Of a stretch of DNA of 52,897 bases, positions 26,197 through 34,794 are shown one piece after another (position 1 is the first letter of the stretch; every line of letters begins with the position of its first letter). Both the position numbers and the translations under genes were made by a program. Below the pieces are notes generated by a model that saw nothing but the letters and a program-made list of their open reading frames with translations, was not told the DNA's origin and did no database searches. The stretch is from Synergistaceae bacterium (lineage in GTDB: Bacteria; Synergistota; Synergistia; Synergistales; Aminobacteriaceae), in the NCBI GenBank assembly GCA_017446055.1, contig JAFSRQ010000053.1:1-52897 (forward strand). The letters run 5' to 3'.

Positions 26197-26433
26197 TATG
26201 AGCGGCGGATATTCCTCATGGGTGAAAACAGGAAGCCCGAAATCATGAAGCCCGCTGATTATTGTGCGGGAAAGCTCTTCACATTCTTGTATCTCGTGCC
26301 TGCCTTCATTACGTTTACGCTTGTCCTTCTCAAATTTCCGGGGGGGGGAGTCTTCTTGCGGATGAGAAAGTATCCATGCTCATGGCAGAAAAAGCAGCAC
26401 ACAAAGCCAGAACTCAATCAATATGCTTTGTGA
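26197..26433 (+). CDS. Small membrane ORF interrupted by a G9 tract
   Basis: Unrecognised ORF in the 360-bp gap between gatC and a membrane-protein gene. From ATG 26197 or 26221 it encodes a charged N-terminus and a hydrophobic helix FTFLYLVPAFITFTLVLLKF, then PGGG at a run of nine Gs (26340-26348). As written, it ends at 26433 with unremarkable residues. One more G would switch to a frame reading SLLADEKVSMLMAEKAAHK and TQSICFVITSGNLLF, which looks more like protein. The motif VLLKFPG also occurs in the neighbouring protein at 26478-27119. No strong ribosome-binding site is visible, so it may be a pseudogene or a phase-variable gene. Confidence 0.4.
   Translation, partial: YERRIFLMGENRKPEIMKPADYCAGKLFTFLYLVPAFITFTLVLLKFPGGGVFLRMRKYPCSWQKKQHTKPELNQYAL
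26340..26348 (+). repeat. G9 homopolymer
   Basis: Nine Gs inside the small + strand ORF. After G10 at 9470 it is the second-longest G/C run I noticed, and it also coincides with a shift in the coding-like frame. Confidence 0.85.
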
Positions 26434-26477
26434 TAACTTCCGGCAATCTCCTTTTCGTAAAATACTATCCTGAACAT

Positions 26478-27119
26478 TTACCCGCTATATTTCCGCCTGA
26501 AGATTTCCGTCATCAGCCCGGCCACTGCCACAAGCACAGCCCCTCCCCAGAAAGCAAGAAACTCACGCGAATAACCGTTCCACACCTCAGGAGCGAACAG
26601 CCGCGCAAGATGAAGGAAAAAGCACTCACTAGCCGCGAACATATACCCGTAGTACGCAAAGACTCCGTAACGTGATATGAACCCGTTTACCCGTTTCAGC
26701 CATTCCCCTTGCTTGCTCATAGCGTCCTCAATCATTTTCCCGCTCAACATGTCGCCGATAACATCATTGCTGCTTTCAGGCAAGGGAGCTTCTATGTTAA
26801 TGAGCTGGAAATCATTTGACGATGCAGTAACGTAACACAGTCCCCACACAGAAGGCAGGAACGACTCAGTCCCCGGAAATTTCAGCAGGACTGGCAGAAC
26901 TGAAGCGCACACCATGACGAAGGCCGCCGATTTCCTGTTCTTGTGAGTGAGATATATTCCTGCTATTCCGAGAATTAGACTCAGAATTGCGATGACCTGA
27001 ATATTTCCCGTGCCTGTCATTTCACGGAAGATGTATACCGCGTTCACAGCTGTACCGATTATTCCTGCTGCTATGGAAGTACCGATTGTAGGCTTCGTGT
27101 ACTTCACCCTGCGTATCAC
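26478..27119 (-). CDS. Unknown membrane protein next to the DUF815 ATPase
   Basis: 213 residues with about four hydrophobic helices: two near the N-terminus (SIAAGIIGTAVNAVYIF and VIAILSLILGIAGIYL), one at AAFVMVCASVLPVLLKF, and a C-terminal one (FLAFWGGAVLVAVAGLM). GTG 27119 is preferred since AGGAAGG precedes it and it begins 2 bp after the upstream gene; an in-frame upstream start would overlap that gene by 80 bp. Family not recognised. Tight coupling with the ATPase gene suggests a joint role. Confidence 0.7.
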   Translation of the reverse strand: MIRRVKYTKPTIGTSIAAGIIGTAVNAVYIFREMTGTGNIQVIAILSLILGIAGIYLTHKNRKSAAFVMVCASVLPVLLKFPGTESFLPSVWGLCYVTASSNDFQLINIEAPLPESSNDVIGDMLSGKMIEDAMSKQGEWLKRVNGFISRYGVFAYYGYMFAASECFFLHLARLFAPEVWNGYSREFLAFWGGAVLVAVAGLMTEIFRRKYSG

Positions 27120-27121
27120 GG

Positions 27122-28333
27122 TTATTCTGCCTTCCTGCCCATGAGATAATCCACATACTGACGCGCCGCCCTGCCCGTCATCCCTCCGTGCCTCAATTCC
27201 CACCTGTCAGCACCCGCAAAAAGCTCCCCATCGTCAGCCGCAAGACCCGCTTTAGCCGCAAGAGTCCTCACAATCTCATGGTAGGCATCACGTCTGGGAC
27301 TCGAAAAGTTCACCGCAATCCCGAAACGTGAAGCCAGCGATAATTTTTCTTCCACCGTGTCTGACCTGTGAATGTCTCCGTTGTGTTCCATGTCATCGCG
27401 ATCCTTCCAGATTTCGCGGACAATATGGCGGCGGTTTGATGTCGCGTATATCAGGATGTTGCCCGGCCGGGACTCTATTCCTCCCTCGATTATGGCCTTC
27501 AGGTATTTGTACTCGCTCTCGTTCTCCTCAAAGGATAAATCATCGATGAACAGTATGAACTTGTAGTTGCGTGTTCTGAGCTTCTGCGTTATCGCCTGAA
27601 TGTCGCGGAACTGGTGCTTGTACAGCTCAATCACTCTCAGGCCGTCAGCAAAATATTCGTTGAGCAGTGCCTTCACGCTCGTGGATTTCCCCGTCCCCCC
27701 GTCGCCGTAAAGAAGCACGTTGTTGGCTGGCCTGCCCGCGAGGAATGCCTCAGTGTTTGCGCGGAGCTCGGCCTTCTGGGACTCATAGCCCACGAGGTCA
27801 GACAGCCTCACATCACCGACATCATTATTGCTGAGGGCGGAAAATTTCCCGTCCACATACCTGAAGGCTTTTCTTGTCGCGAAATATCCCACGCCGTGAT
27901 TCTTGTACCAGCTTGTTACTATGTCGAAGATTTTCCGGGCTGAATGAGTTTCTGCTATGGCCTTGCTGATTTCACACACCGGGGAATTCTGCGGAGAGTC
28001 CTCCCTGAAGCTGTCTATGTAGTGAAGATGCTCATTGTCCAGCGCAAACAGCCTCATGAAGACCTCGAAATCATGAACGGCTATATCTCTCAGCGAGCCT
28101 TGAGGGGGGGAGCGTCTTTCACAGGCAAGAGAGAAGAAATTTTCGTTGCTCAGGATAAAATGTGTCAGGTAATTCTGCCAGATGTTTCCCGATGCGTAAT
28201 TGTTCCTGAATGCTTCAGTGATAAGCTCGTGGAAGAGTATATGTATTTCGAGCACGTCATCACTGCTGAAGGCTGTGCTGAGTCTGACTATCATGCTGTC
28301 GGCGGGGGCTTCGTAGGCGAGCAGTACACACAA
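27122..28333 (-). CDS. DUF815 family AAA-type ATPase
   Basis: 403-residue protein matching the DUF815 family of uncharacterised P-loop ATPases. About 180 helical N-terminal residues are followed by the family motifs DLVGYESQKAEL, Walker A GDGGTGKST (about 218), Walker B FILFIDDLSFE, and IYATSNRRHIVRE with the sensor Asn. TTG 28333 is the probable start, with AGGAGGA eight bases upstream. Cellular role is unknown for the family. It forms a two-gene unit with the membrane protein that follows. Confidence 0.88.
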   Translation of the reverse strand: MCVLLAYEAPADSMIVRLSTAFSSDDVLEIHILFHELITEAFRNNYASGNIWQNYLTHFILSNENFFSLACERRSPPQGSLRDIAVHDFEVFMRLFALDNEHLHYIDSFREDSPQNSPVCEISKAIAETHSARKIFDIVTSWYKNHGVGYFATRKAFRYVDGKFSALSNNDVGDVRLSDLVGYESQKAELRANTEAFLAGRPANNVLLYGDGGTGKSTSVKALLNEYFADGLRVIELYKHQFRDIQAITQKLRTRNYKFILFIDDLSFEENESEYKYLKAIIEGGIESRPGNILIYATSNRRHIVREIWKDRDDMEHNGDIHRSDTVEEKLSLASRFGIAVNFSSPRRDAYHEIVRTLAAKAGLAADDGELFAGADRWELRHGGMTGRAARQYVDYLMGRKAE

Positions 28334-28546
28334 AGTATTATTCCTCCTGTAAATTATTCTGGAATATTGCGAATTATACCAGCAAGGATAAAAACAGGAG
28401 CTGAAGATTAGACCGTGCCTTTTGCTTGTCCCTGCTCTGCTGATTGCCGGAGAAGTTTTACGGTGTACCTTGACTTCATGCGGCAGAAAAAAATTATCCC
28501 CCCGCTTATATTAGCTACGGAGGGACTAGAGTTTTTGCTGACTGTG

Positions 28547-29746
28547 TTACCTGCCTATTTTTCTGAGAACCTTCTTTGCGTCTTCGTAGCCGTTATTGGC
28601 AGCTCTCTTCAGCCATTTCACGCCGAGGTCAACATCCTGCCTGACACCTTCGCCCTGAAGATACTGAATCCCAACGTTATACTGCGCGACATTGCTTCCC
28701 TGTTCGGCGGCTTTGAGGTACCAGCGGAAGGCTTCTTTCTTGTCTTTGTTCACGCCCTCGCCTTTGTCGTACATATAGCCCAGATTGTTTTGTGCGGTGA
28801 GATGTCCCTTTTCGGCGGCTTTGAGATACCATTTTGCAGCCTCCTTGTAGTCTTTCCTGACCCTGTAGCCTTTATGATAGAACCAGCCCAGCTTGAATTC
28901 TGCGCCAGTGTTGCCCTGCTCTGCCGCCAGCCGATACCACTGGAGAGCCTCTGATTTATCCTCAAGGACTCCGTCAGCCTCGTCATATATCCGCCCTAGT
29001 TCGTACTGAGCTCTTGCATCACCGTTTTCTGCGGCCTGACGTATTCGGCTGATTTTATCGCTCTCGCCTTCCTTCTGTGCCCAGTCAACAGTTTTTGCTT
29101 TGCTGATCAGCGTATTAGTTTGCATTTGCTGCTGCGGAACTGTTTTGCTGTCAGAGCCGGGATTTTCGAGATTGCTGAGATTCTTTTTCGCGTAAGAGTC
29201 TCCCTTGTCAGCCGCAATCCTGTACAGTCTCTTTGCCTCGTCCAGATTTTTCTCGATTCCCAGGCCATTTTGATACATCCAGCCGAGATTGTTCATTGCC
29301 CTGGCATTACCCTGTTCGATTGCTTTGCTGTACCACCTGAAAGCCTCCGTGTAATTCTGCGGGACTCCCCAGCCGTTTTTATACATCCAGCCCATGTTGC
29401 ACTGCGCGGGAGCATAGCCTTGGTCAGCAGCTTTCCTGTACCACTTCACGGCCTCATCGTAATTCTGAGGCGCGCCCCAGCCATTTTCGTAAGCTCGTCC
29501 CAGAGAGTTCTGAGCTTTCACGTGTCCCTGCTCTGCTGATTTCTTGTACCACTTGAACGCCTCGAACTTGTTTTCTTTCACCCCTTTGCCCTCGTCATAC
29601 ATTACTGCAAGCTCATACTGTGATGAAGCGTCTCCCTTTTTCGCCCTCCGCTTGAGTTCATTCAAGGTAGCTCCGAATGCCGGAATGCTCACAATCACAG
29701 AGGCAGCGCAAAACAACGCAATCAACGCCCGGATTTTTCTGCTCAT
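28547..29746 (-). CDS. Exported Sel1-repeat protein
   Basis: 399 residues with a signal peptide (ending AFGA, about 26) followed by two blocks of Sel1-like TPR repeats (about seven complete units such as GDASSQYELAVMYDEGKGV and AFKWYKKSAEQGH) separated by a linker around residues 200-225. Sel1 proteins act as scaffolds for protein complexes, often in the periplasm. It follows the hydrolase gene by 11 bp on the same strand, so both may be co-transcribed. The 213 bp beyond its 3' end show nothing recognisable. Confidence 0.9.
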   Translation of the reverse strand: MSRKIRALIALFCAASVIVSIPAFGATLNELKRRAKKGDASSQYELAVMYDEGKGVKENKFEAFKWYKKSAEQGHVKAQNSLGRAYENGWGAPQNYDEAVKWYRKAADQGYAPAQCNMGWMYKNGWGVPQNYTEAFRWYSKAIEQGNARAMNNLGWMYQNGLGIEKNLDEAKRLYRIAADKGDSYAKKNLSNLENPGSDSKTVPQQQMQTNTLISKAKTVDWAQKEGESDKISRIRQAAENGDARAQYELGRIYDEADGVLEDKSEALQWYRLAAEQGNTGAEFKLGWFYHKGYRVRKDYKEAAKWYLKAAEKGHLTAQNNLGYMYDKGEGVNKDKKEAFRWYLKAAEQGSNVAQYNVGIQYLQGEGVRQDVDLGVKWLKRAANNGYEDAKKVLRKIGR

Positions 29747-29757
29747 TGCAATTCCTC

Positions 29758-30540
29758 CTAATGCTTAACGTAGCCTTCGCCTGATTTTGTTACCTGAATG
29801 ATTCCGGGAGGGGTTATGTGCATTCCTGCTATGGGAATATTCTTCGAGGCGGCATAATCCAGCAGGAATTTCCGGGACTGCACAGCCTTCACGCGGTCTT
29901 CGTCGTACCTCACCGCGACTTCAGGATGAGGAATCTGAATCTCCGGGAAGTGCATGATGTCCCCGGCAACAATCAGCTTCTCTCCGTCAGCCTCAACAAG
30001 ATATGACGCATGGCCGGGCGTGTGTCCCGATGTGTCAATCGCCCTGACTCCCGGTACAACTTCATCGCCGTACACGAACTGCCTCACTGTGTAGAGCTTG
30101 AGCGCGGCAATAACGGACTTGTTCCTCACCTTGTTGACCCAGTAATCATATTCGGGCTTCGACATATAGACTTCAGCATTAGGGAACGCCGTTTTGCCGT
30201 CAGAGTCTAATAGGCCGCCGAAATGGTCATGATGAAGGTGAGTGATGAGAATCGTTCTGACGCTTTCGGGGGAGATGCCGTTTTCCGCAAGGCGCGAGAT
30301 TACCTGCCCGTCCTGAAGTCCGACATCATAGAGTACTCCGTTGACCCAGAACGCTAGAATCTGGCTGGGCATTTTCTCACCGGGATAATATTCGGCCTTC
30401 TGTGACTCAGACGCATTCACGAGAAGGGATGTATCACCCTCACCACGAATATCAATGAGCGTGATTGCCTCGATACCCCCGGCATATGCGCAGGAGGCAA
30501 AGAGGACGGAAATAATGAGTGCGGCAAATATTCTTGACAT
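29758..30540 (-). CDS. Exported metallo-beta-lactamase fold hydrolase
   Basis: 260 residues with a signal peptide (MSRIFAALIISVLFASCAYA). The zinc site is visible: THLHHDHFGG (HxHxDH), DTSGHTPGHASY and VAGDIMHF. Spacing resembles N-acyl-homoserine-lactonase-like and related lactonase members, but the export signal and lack of other markers leave the substrate open. A TGGAGGAGTC-type site precedes the start. Confidence 0.88.
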   Translation of the reverse strand: MSRIFAALIISVLFASCAYAGGIEAITLIDIRGEGDTSLLVNASESQKAEYYPGEKMPSQILAFWVNGVLYDVGLQDGQVISRLAENGISPESVRTILITHLHHDHFGGLLDSDGKTAFPNAEVYMSKPEYDYWVNKVRNKSVIAALKLYTVRQFVYGDEVVPGVRAIDTSGHTPGHASYLVEADGEKLIVAGDIMHFPEIQIPHPEVAVRYDEDRVKAVQSRKFLLDYAASKNIPIAGMHITPPGIIQVTKSGEGYVKH

Positions 30541-30614
30541 GATGACTCCTCCATAATGATTGGGATTTTTCTTCGACTATGATAACACGCAAAAATTTCC
30601 TGGAGGTTATAGCA

Positions 30615-31357
30615 TTGGGAAAACTCACAGCAATATCTTCTGTAGCAATTCTTCCCGGCATCCTCACAGCGTAAGTATCATCAAGCCATTTCTGATGGTT
30701 CACGGCCTGACGTACTCATCGCATGAGTTCAACGCTTACAGCTTCATGCCCGGCTCGGATTACACCGCAGAGGACATAGCCGCCGCAAGAGTCATCCTTG
30801 AGCGTTCCGGGATGAGTCAGCTTGACGTTCTCGGCTGGAGCTGGGGGTCTGTAACATCCGGGAGTTTCGCGGCGAAATATCCCGGCATGGTGCGCAGACT
30901 CGTGCTTTATGCTCCGATAGTGGCGGGGCTTGCTGACGTTGAGGTTACCGCTCCGTTCAACCATAACACATGGATTCACGCGGCGGGAGATTTCCAAGTC
31001 AACGCGGACAAGACCATAAATTACAGCATTACAGAACCTGAAGTGGTGAATGCGTTTCAGTCCAACTGCTGGCGTTACAACAAGGATTCGAGTCCCAACG
31101 GAGGAAGAAGGAACTTGCTTGTGTCGCCGGAAAAGAGGCTGATACCTACAGACAAGCTCACAATGCCCGTCCTGATTATCGCGGGGGAAAAAGACCAGTA
31201 CGTTACGCCGGAATTATGCCGTGAAGCCTTCGCGACCCTCAGCAACAAAAAATCGCGCATCGAGATCATCACGGGGGCTGCTCATGCCATGATGATGGAG
31301 AAGCCGTACTATATGCAGTTCAGGGAAAAGGTGTGCGTTTTTCTTTGCGCAGAATAA
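30615..31357 (+). pseudogene. Decayed exported alpha/beta hydrolase
   Basis: The 3' part encodes a lipase-like alpha/beta hydrolase with KPFLMVHGLTYSSHEF (oxyanion region), nucleophile GWSWGS, the acid in GEKDQYV and the base in GAAHAMMME. A likely original start, TTG 30615 after TGGAGG, opens a signal-peptide-like reading (GKLTAISSVAIL) that stops at 30672 in another frame. In addition, SSHEFN is joined directly to AYSFMPGSDYTAEDI; hydrolases of this type normally have a few dozen residues between the HG loop and this region. A frameshift plus an internal deletion is my reading. A frame from 30560 is open but lacks a sensible N-terminus. Confidence 0.6.
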
Positions 31358-31358
31358 T

Positions 31359-31386
31359 TTGACACTGGGGGAAAAGGGAGTATAAT
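31359..31386 (+). promoter_or_regulatory. Promoter of tRNA-Leu
   Basis: Perfect TTGACA (31359-31364), a 16-bp spacer and perfect TATAAT (31381-31386), 30 bp before the mature tRNA. Confidence 0.85.
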
Positions 31387-31415
31387 TTCTCTCTGTCATG
31401 CCTCACCCTTTCAGT

Positions 31416-31505
31416 GCGGGGGTGGCGGAATTGGTAGACGCGCAAGACTAAGGATCTTGTGAGCAATTTAGCCTCGTGGGAGTTCGATTCTCCCCCTCCG
31501 CACCA
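31416..31505 (+). tRNA. tRNA-Leu, anticodon AAG
   Basis: A 90-nt class II tRNA with encoded CCA. The acceptor stem GCGGGGG pairs with CCTCCGC (one G-T). The D arm contains AATTGGTAGA. The anticodon stem CAAGA / TCTTG encloses loop CTAAGGA, so positions 34-36 are AAG. A long variable arm follows, then the T arm with TTCGATT. It reads CUU codons, and more if A34 is deaminated to inosine. Confidence 0.93.
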
Positions 31506-31516
31506 TAGATAATGAT

Positions 31517-31549
31517 AATCCCTCTGGTTTCCCGCCGGAGGGATTTGTT
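31517..31549 (+). terminator. Terminator after tRNA-Leu
   Basis: AATCCCTC / GAGGGATT stem (8 bp) and a short T-rich tail (TTGTTT). Confidence 0.7.
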
Positions 31550-31555
31550 TATGTG

Positions 31556-32110
31556 TCAGGAAGTGAGGCCGTTGAAGACTATATCCTGCAAGGTGTCCAC
31601 GGCCTGGGCGTAAGTGAGGCTGTTGCTTGCGAGAAATTCGGGGCTTGCTATGGCGGTCATCGACGCTGAAAGGCACTGGTACACGACCGCGCTGTTGACC
31701 GGGCGCAGGACACCGTCATTAATGCCCTCCTGAAGGATGCTCATGAACACGCCTACTTTCTCCTCCCTGAACGCCGTCCATCTCTCCCACTCTTCCGGGT
31801 AATAACGCTTGAGGTCTCCGTACATGTCGCTGCTGAAGCCCTGAGTAACCGACATGAAAGCCTCCGTGAACATCTTGAGCTTGCCTAGTATGGGTATGTC
31901 AGACTTGAGGATTTCGGACTCTTTGCTGTTGAACGAGTCTATGAGCCAGCCTATCACGCCGCTTACTACTTCGTCCTTCGAGGATACTGCCTTGTAGAGC
32001 GAGGACTTGCTCACCCTCAGCCTCCGTGTCAGGTCATCCATCGTGAAGTGGAGCGAGCGCACCTTTATTTCCTCGACCGCCGCCTGTATCAGTCTTTCCT
32101 TGCCGTTCAT
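31556..32110 (-). CDS. TetR/AcrR family transcriptional regulator
   Basis: 184 residues. The N-terminal helix-turn-helix reads ERLIQAAVEEIKVRSLHFTMDDLTRRLRVSKSSLYKAVSSKDE, given here only as the family-typical region 4-46, followed by an all-helical ligand domain. ATG 32110 is preferred over an in-frame upstream start because GGAGGCGG lies eight bases before it. It is the last gene of a minus-strand unit with the CDC48-like ATPase (23-bp gap) and the membrane protein. The inverted repeat at 34762-34788 over the unit's promoter is a candidate operator. Confidence 0.85.
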   Translation of the reverse strand: MNGKERLIQAAVEEIKVRSLHFTMDDLTRRLRVSKSSLYKAVSSKDEVVSGVIGWLIDSFNSKESEILKSDIPILGKLKMFTEAFMSVTQGFSSDMYGDLKRYYPEEWERWTAFREEKVGVFMSILQEGINDGVLRPVNSAVVYQCLSASMTAIASPEFLASNSLTYAQAVDTLQDIVFNGLTS

Positions 32111-32133
32111 GTTACCGCCTCCCGGAGGGTATT

Positions 32134-33771
32134 TTACCCCATATTTCCGGGACTGCCCGCAACGTCCTGCCATGCCTCCGCGAAGTGCCTAGCCTCAATG
32201 GTGAAACTGTCAGTATTATTCCCGGCCGCCTCACGGAGCGCGTTAATCCCCGCCATCCTGCACAGCGCCTCAATGTCCGCGCCTGAGAAGCCTTCACTCT
32301 TTTCCGCGAAGTCATCAAGATTCACATCACCGCCAAGCCTCAGCCTTCCCGCGTGAATCCTGAATATCTCCCTCCTTGCCTCAGCGTCAGGCATGGGAAG
32401 CTCGATTCTCAGGTCAAATCTTCCCGGCCTCAGCATAGCCCGGTCAAGAAGATCCGGCCTGTTTGTCGCGGCAACCACGAGGACGTTCTTGTCCTTCAGG
32501 CTGTCCATCTCCGAGAGGAACTGCCCTGCCGTGCGCTCGCTGACTCGTCCTGCCCCCGCGTCATTGCGGCGTTCGGGAACAAGCGCGTCAACCTCGTCAA
32601 AGAATAATATTGACGGTGCTGACTGTCTGGCTTTCTTGAAGATTTCGCGTATGCCCTTCTCGGAGTCGCCAACCCATTTCGAGATAAGTTCCGGGCCTCT
32701 CACGGCGATGAAGTTAGCCCCGCTCTCAGTCCCAAGAGCATGAGCCAGAAGAGTCTTCCCCGTCCCCGGCCTGCCCGAAAGCAGGATGCCCCTCACAGGA
32801 GTCAGCCCCGACTTCGCGAACATGACGGCGTGTTTCAGCGGAAGCTCGGAAGCGTCGCGCAGTAACTTCTTCGCGCTGGCGAGTCCGCCCACGTCATCCC
32901 AGCGGACTCTCGGAACCTCGGCGGCTACGTCCCGTGTTGTCGACAGCTCAACGTCATCGAGTGCCCGGAGGAAATGACGCATTGAGACTTTCACCCGTGA
33001 TAATTCGTTCTTGTCGGGGGCATCGCCGAAAAGGTCTCTCTCAGCACCAAGTTCACGCAGGCACGTCATCGAGGCTTCTCGGCACAAAGCGGCAAGGTCA
33101 GCACCAAGAAACCCGGGAGTCTTCGACGCTACGATTTCGAGGTCGACATCATCCGACAGCGGCATGTTCCTTGTGTGTATTCTGAGGATTTCGAGCCTTC
33201 CTTCCGGGTCAGGCGGCCTTATCTCAATCTCACGGTCGAGCCTTCCGGGCCGTCTCAGTGCCGGGTCTATCTTGTTCGGCAGGTTGGTGGCGGCGATTAT
33301 CACAGTGCCCCCGCGGGATTTGAGGCCGTCCATCAGCGCAAGAAGCTCCGAGACGACTCGCTTCTCCAAGTCTCCGAGTACGTTCTCGCGGTTGGGTGCT
33401 AAAGCGTCAATCTCGTCGAAGAATATCACCGATGCCGGGTACTGCTGCGCCTCGTCGAATATTTCACGGAGCATCTGCTCGGACTCGCCGTAATGCTGGC
33501 GTATGATTTCCGCTGAGTTCACGCTGATGAAATGAACGCCGGATTTCTGCGCGACCGCCCGGGCTATGAGCGTCTTTCCGCAGCCGGGAGGGCCGTAAAG
33601 CAGAAGCCCCCGCGGAGGCTCAGTGCCGAGATGGCGGAAGATTTCCGGGTGAAGCAGGGGCAGCTCCACCATCTCACGGACACGGGCGACTTCCTTCTTC
33701 AGTCCGCCTATGTCATCGTATGAGGCTGATGATTCGGTCTTCCTGAAACCAGGCATAATTCTTGCTAGCAT
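32134..33771 (-). CDS. CDC48/VCP-like double AAA ATPase without N-domain
   Basis: 545 residues made of two AAA modules: D1 with GPPGCGKT and VIFFDEIDA, and D2 with GRPGTGKT and ILFFDEVDA; both have arginine-rich RRPGR / LRPGRFD second-region signatures. It starts directly at the D1 linker (YDDIGGLKKEV), so the substrate-adaptor N-domain of p97/CDC48 (about 180-200 residues) is absent. Such enzymes unfold or extract proteins. It lies 8 bp after the membrane-protein gene, suggesting the membrane protein or its complex as partner. Confidence 0.92.
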   Translation of the reverse strand: MLARIMPGFRKTESSASYDDIGGLKKEVARVREMVELPLLHPEIFRHLGTEPPRGLLLYGPPGCGKTLIARAVAQKSGVHFISVNSAEIIRQHYGESEQMLREIFDEAQQYPASVIFFDEIDALAPNRENVLGDLEKRVVSELLALMDGLKSRGGTVIIAATNLPNKIDPALRRPGRLDREIEIRPPDPEGRLEILRIHTRNMPLSDDVDLEIVASKTPGFLGADLAALCREASMTCLRELGAERDLFGDAPDKNELSRVKVSMRHFLRALDDVELSTTRDVAAEVPRVRWDDVGGLASAKKLLRDASELPLKHAVMFAKSGLTPVRGILLSGRPGTGKTLLAHALGTESGANFIAVRGPELISKWVGDSEKGIREIFKKARQSAPSILFFDEVDALVPERRNDAGAGRVSERTAGQFLSEMDSLKDKNVLVVAATNRPDLLDRAMLRPGRFDLRIELPMPDAEARREIFRIHAGRLRLGGDVNLDDFAEKSEGFSGADIEALCRMAGINALREAAGNNTDSFTIEARHFAEAWQDVAGSPGNMG

Positions 33772-33779
33772 GTTGTCCC

Positions 33780-34739
33780 TCAGCGAGTCTCCGAGACTGA
33801 GTCAGCACTCCCCATCCTCATGCCCGCGCTGATTTCCTGCCTCATCGCGAAGGGGTTGCGCCCAAGCACAAGGTACATCGTAGCTCCGGCCATGATGACC
33901 GATACAAGGCACGTGAATATTCCGGCGAGCTGTGTCGCAAGAGGGCTGAACACTCCGTTGACCGCGAAGATAGCAGGCATTCCGCAGAACGAGAAGCCTC
34001 CCATGTAGCAGAACGGCATCAACAGCAGGATGAACACGCTGTGCCAGCCGTTGAACCAGTTCCTGAACCTGTAGGCTATCGTTACGCTGAGGAAGAGGGA
34101 TGCAACGTTGACGAACAGCCACCAGCACGGGAAGTGCCGTATGAGGACCAAGGGCTGGTTTCCGTAGTAGGTGTATATCCCGCCGTAGCCCAGGAGAAGC
34201 TCCTCAACGACGATGTCAGCGATTCCCGAAAGTATCAGGCATATCCAGAGCGTGCGAGTCCTGACCCTGCGGAGTAACGCGGCATAAAGTATGTAGCCGA
34301 GTATCGCGCCGAACGCCCACCACATTATCGCTACGTACCAGTTGAACTCGCGCCCCATGAGGACGAACATAATATCTCCGGGAATGTGGGACTGCGACCA
34401 GTAGACCCCGCCTAGGTAGTTGTCGATTGCTTCCGGGACAACGCAGAACGCCGCGCCTAATACCATTCCGACCGGGACCCATGAGCGGAACTTCCTGCTG
34501 TCGAAAATTGACACGACGAGGAAGAACAGTGCGATTGCGAGCATGATTGACGTTGAGACCACGACATGCTCACGGTTCTGGGGGAATATCTCGTTGGGGG
34601 GCATGAATGTCCCGAACGCAGAGTCGAGGCTTGTCTGTACTGTTGCCGGGTCTTCCGCCGCGAATGCCGCACCTGCCAGCGCGACGAGGATTAACGCGAT
34701 TACTGCTGAAAATGTGATGACTGAACGCCTGTTTGACAT
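33780..34739 (-). CDS. Polytopic membrane protein (possibly AveC-like)
   Basis: 319 residues with a signal-like first helix (VIALILVALAGAAFAA) and about seven further membrane helices. Motifs include VVPEAIDNYLGGVYW, FNWYVAIMWWAFG and GYGGIYTYYG. The general topology and the acidic-aromatic loops recall the AveC-like spirocyclase family, but I cannot confirm this. ATG 34739 follows AGGAGG; the frame remains open far upstream without coding character. It is the first gene of the unit with the CDC48-like ATPase and TetR regulator. Confidence 0.75.
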   Translation of the reverse strand: MSNRRSVITFSAVIALILVALAGAAFAAEDPATVQTSLDSAFGTFMPPNEIFPQNREHVVVSTSIMLAIALFFLVVSIFDSRKFRSWVPVGMVLGAAFCVVPEAIDNYLGGVYWSQSHIPGDIMFVLMGREFNWYVAIMWWAFGAILGYILYAALLRRVRTRTLWICLILSGIADIVVEELLLGYGGIYTYYGNQPLVLIRHFPCWWLFVNVASLFLSVTIAYRFRNWFNGWHSVFILLLMPFCYMGGFSFCGMPAIFAVNGVFSPLATQLAGIFTCLVSVIMAGATMYLVLGRNPFAMRQEISAGMRMGSADSVSETR

Positions 34740-34761
34740 ATTGAAGCCTCCTGTAACGATT

Positions 34762-34788
34762 AGTACTGTAAATACTTGTTTCAGTACT
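34762..34788. promoter_or_regulatory. Inverted repeat AGTACTG-N13-CAGTACT, candidate TetR operator
   Basis: Perfect 7-bp arms (34762-34768, 34782-34788) with a 13-bp centre. The site lies just downstream of the minus-strand -10 element at 34800-34795, where a bound repressor would block transcription. Confidence 0.55.
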
Positions 34789-34794
34789 CTAATC

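Noticed and set aside
28334..28546. Displaced 3'-end copy of the Sel1 gene, as seen behind fliY and flhB
   Set aside because: No stretch in this gap resembles the end of the Sel1 gene on either strand.
34762..34788. Resemblance of AGTACTG-N13-CAGTACT to a FapR box
   Set aside because: The FapR box is a compact 17-bp near-palindrome. Here the arms are 13 bp apart and the downstream genes are not lipid genes; a TetR operator fits better.
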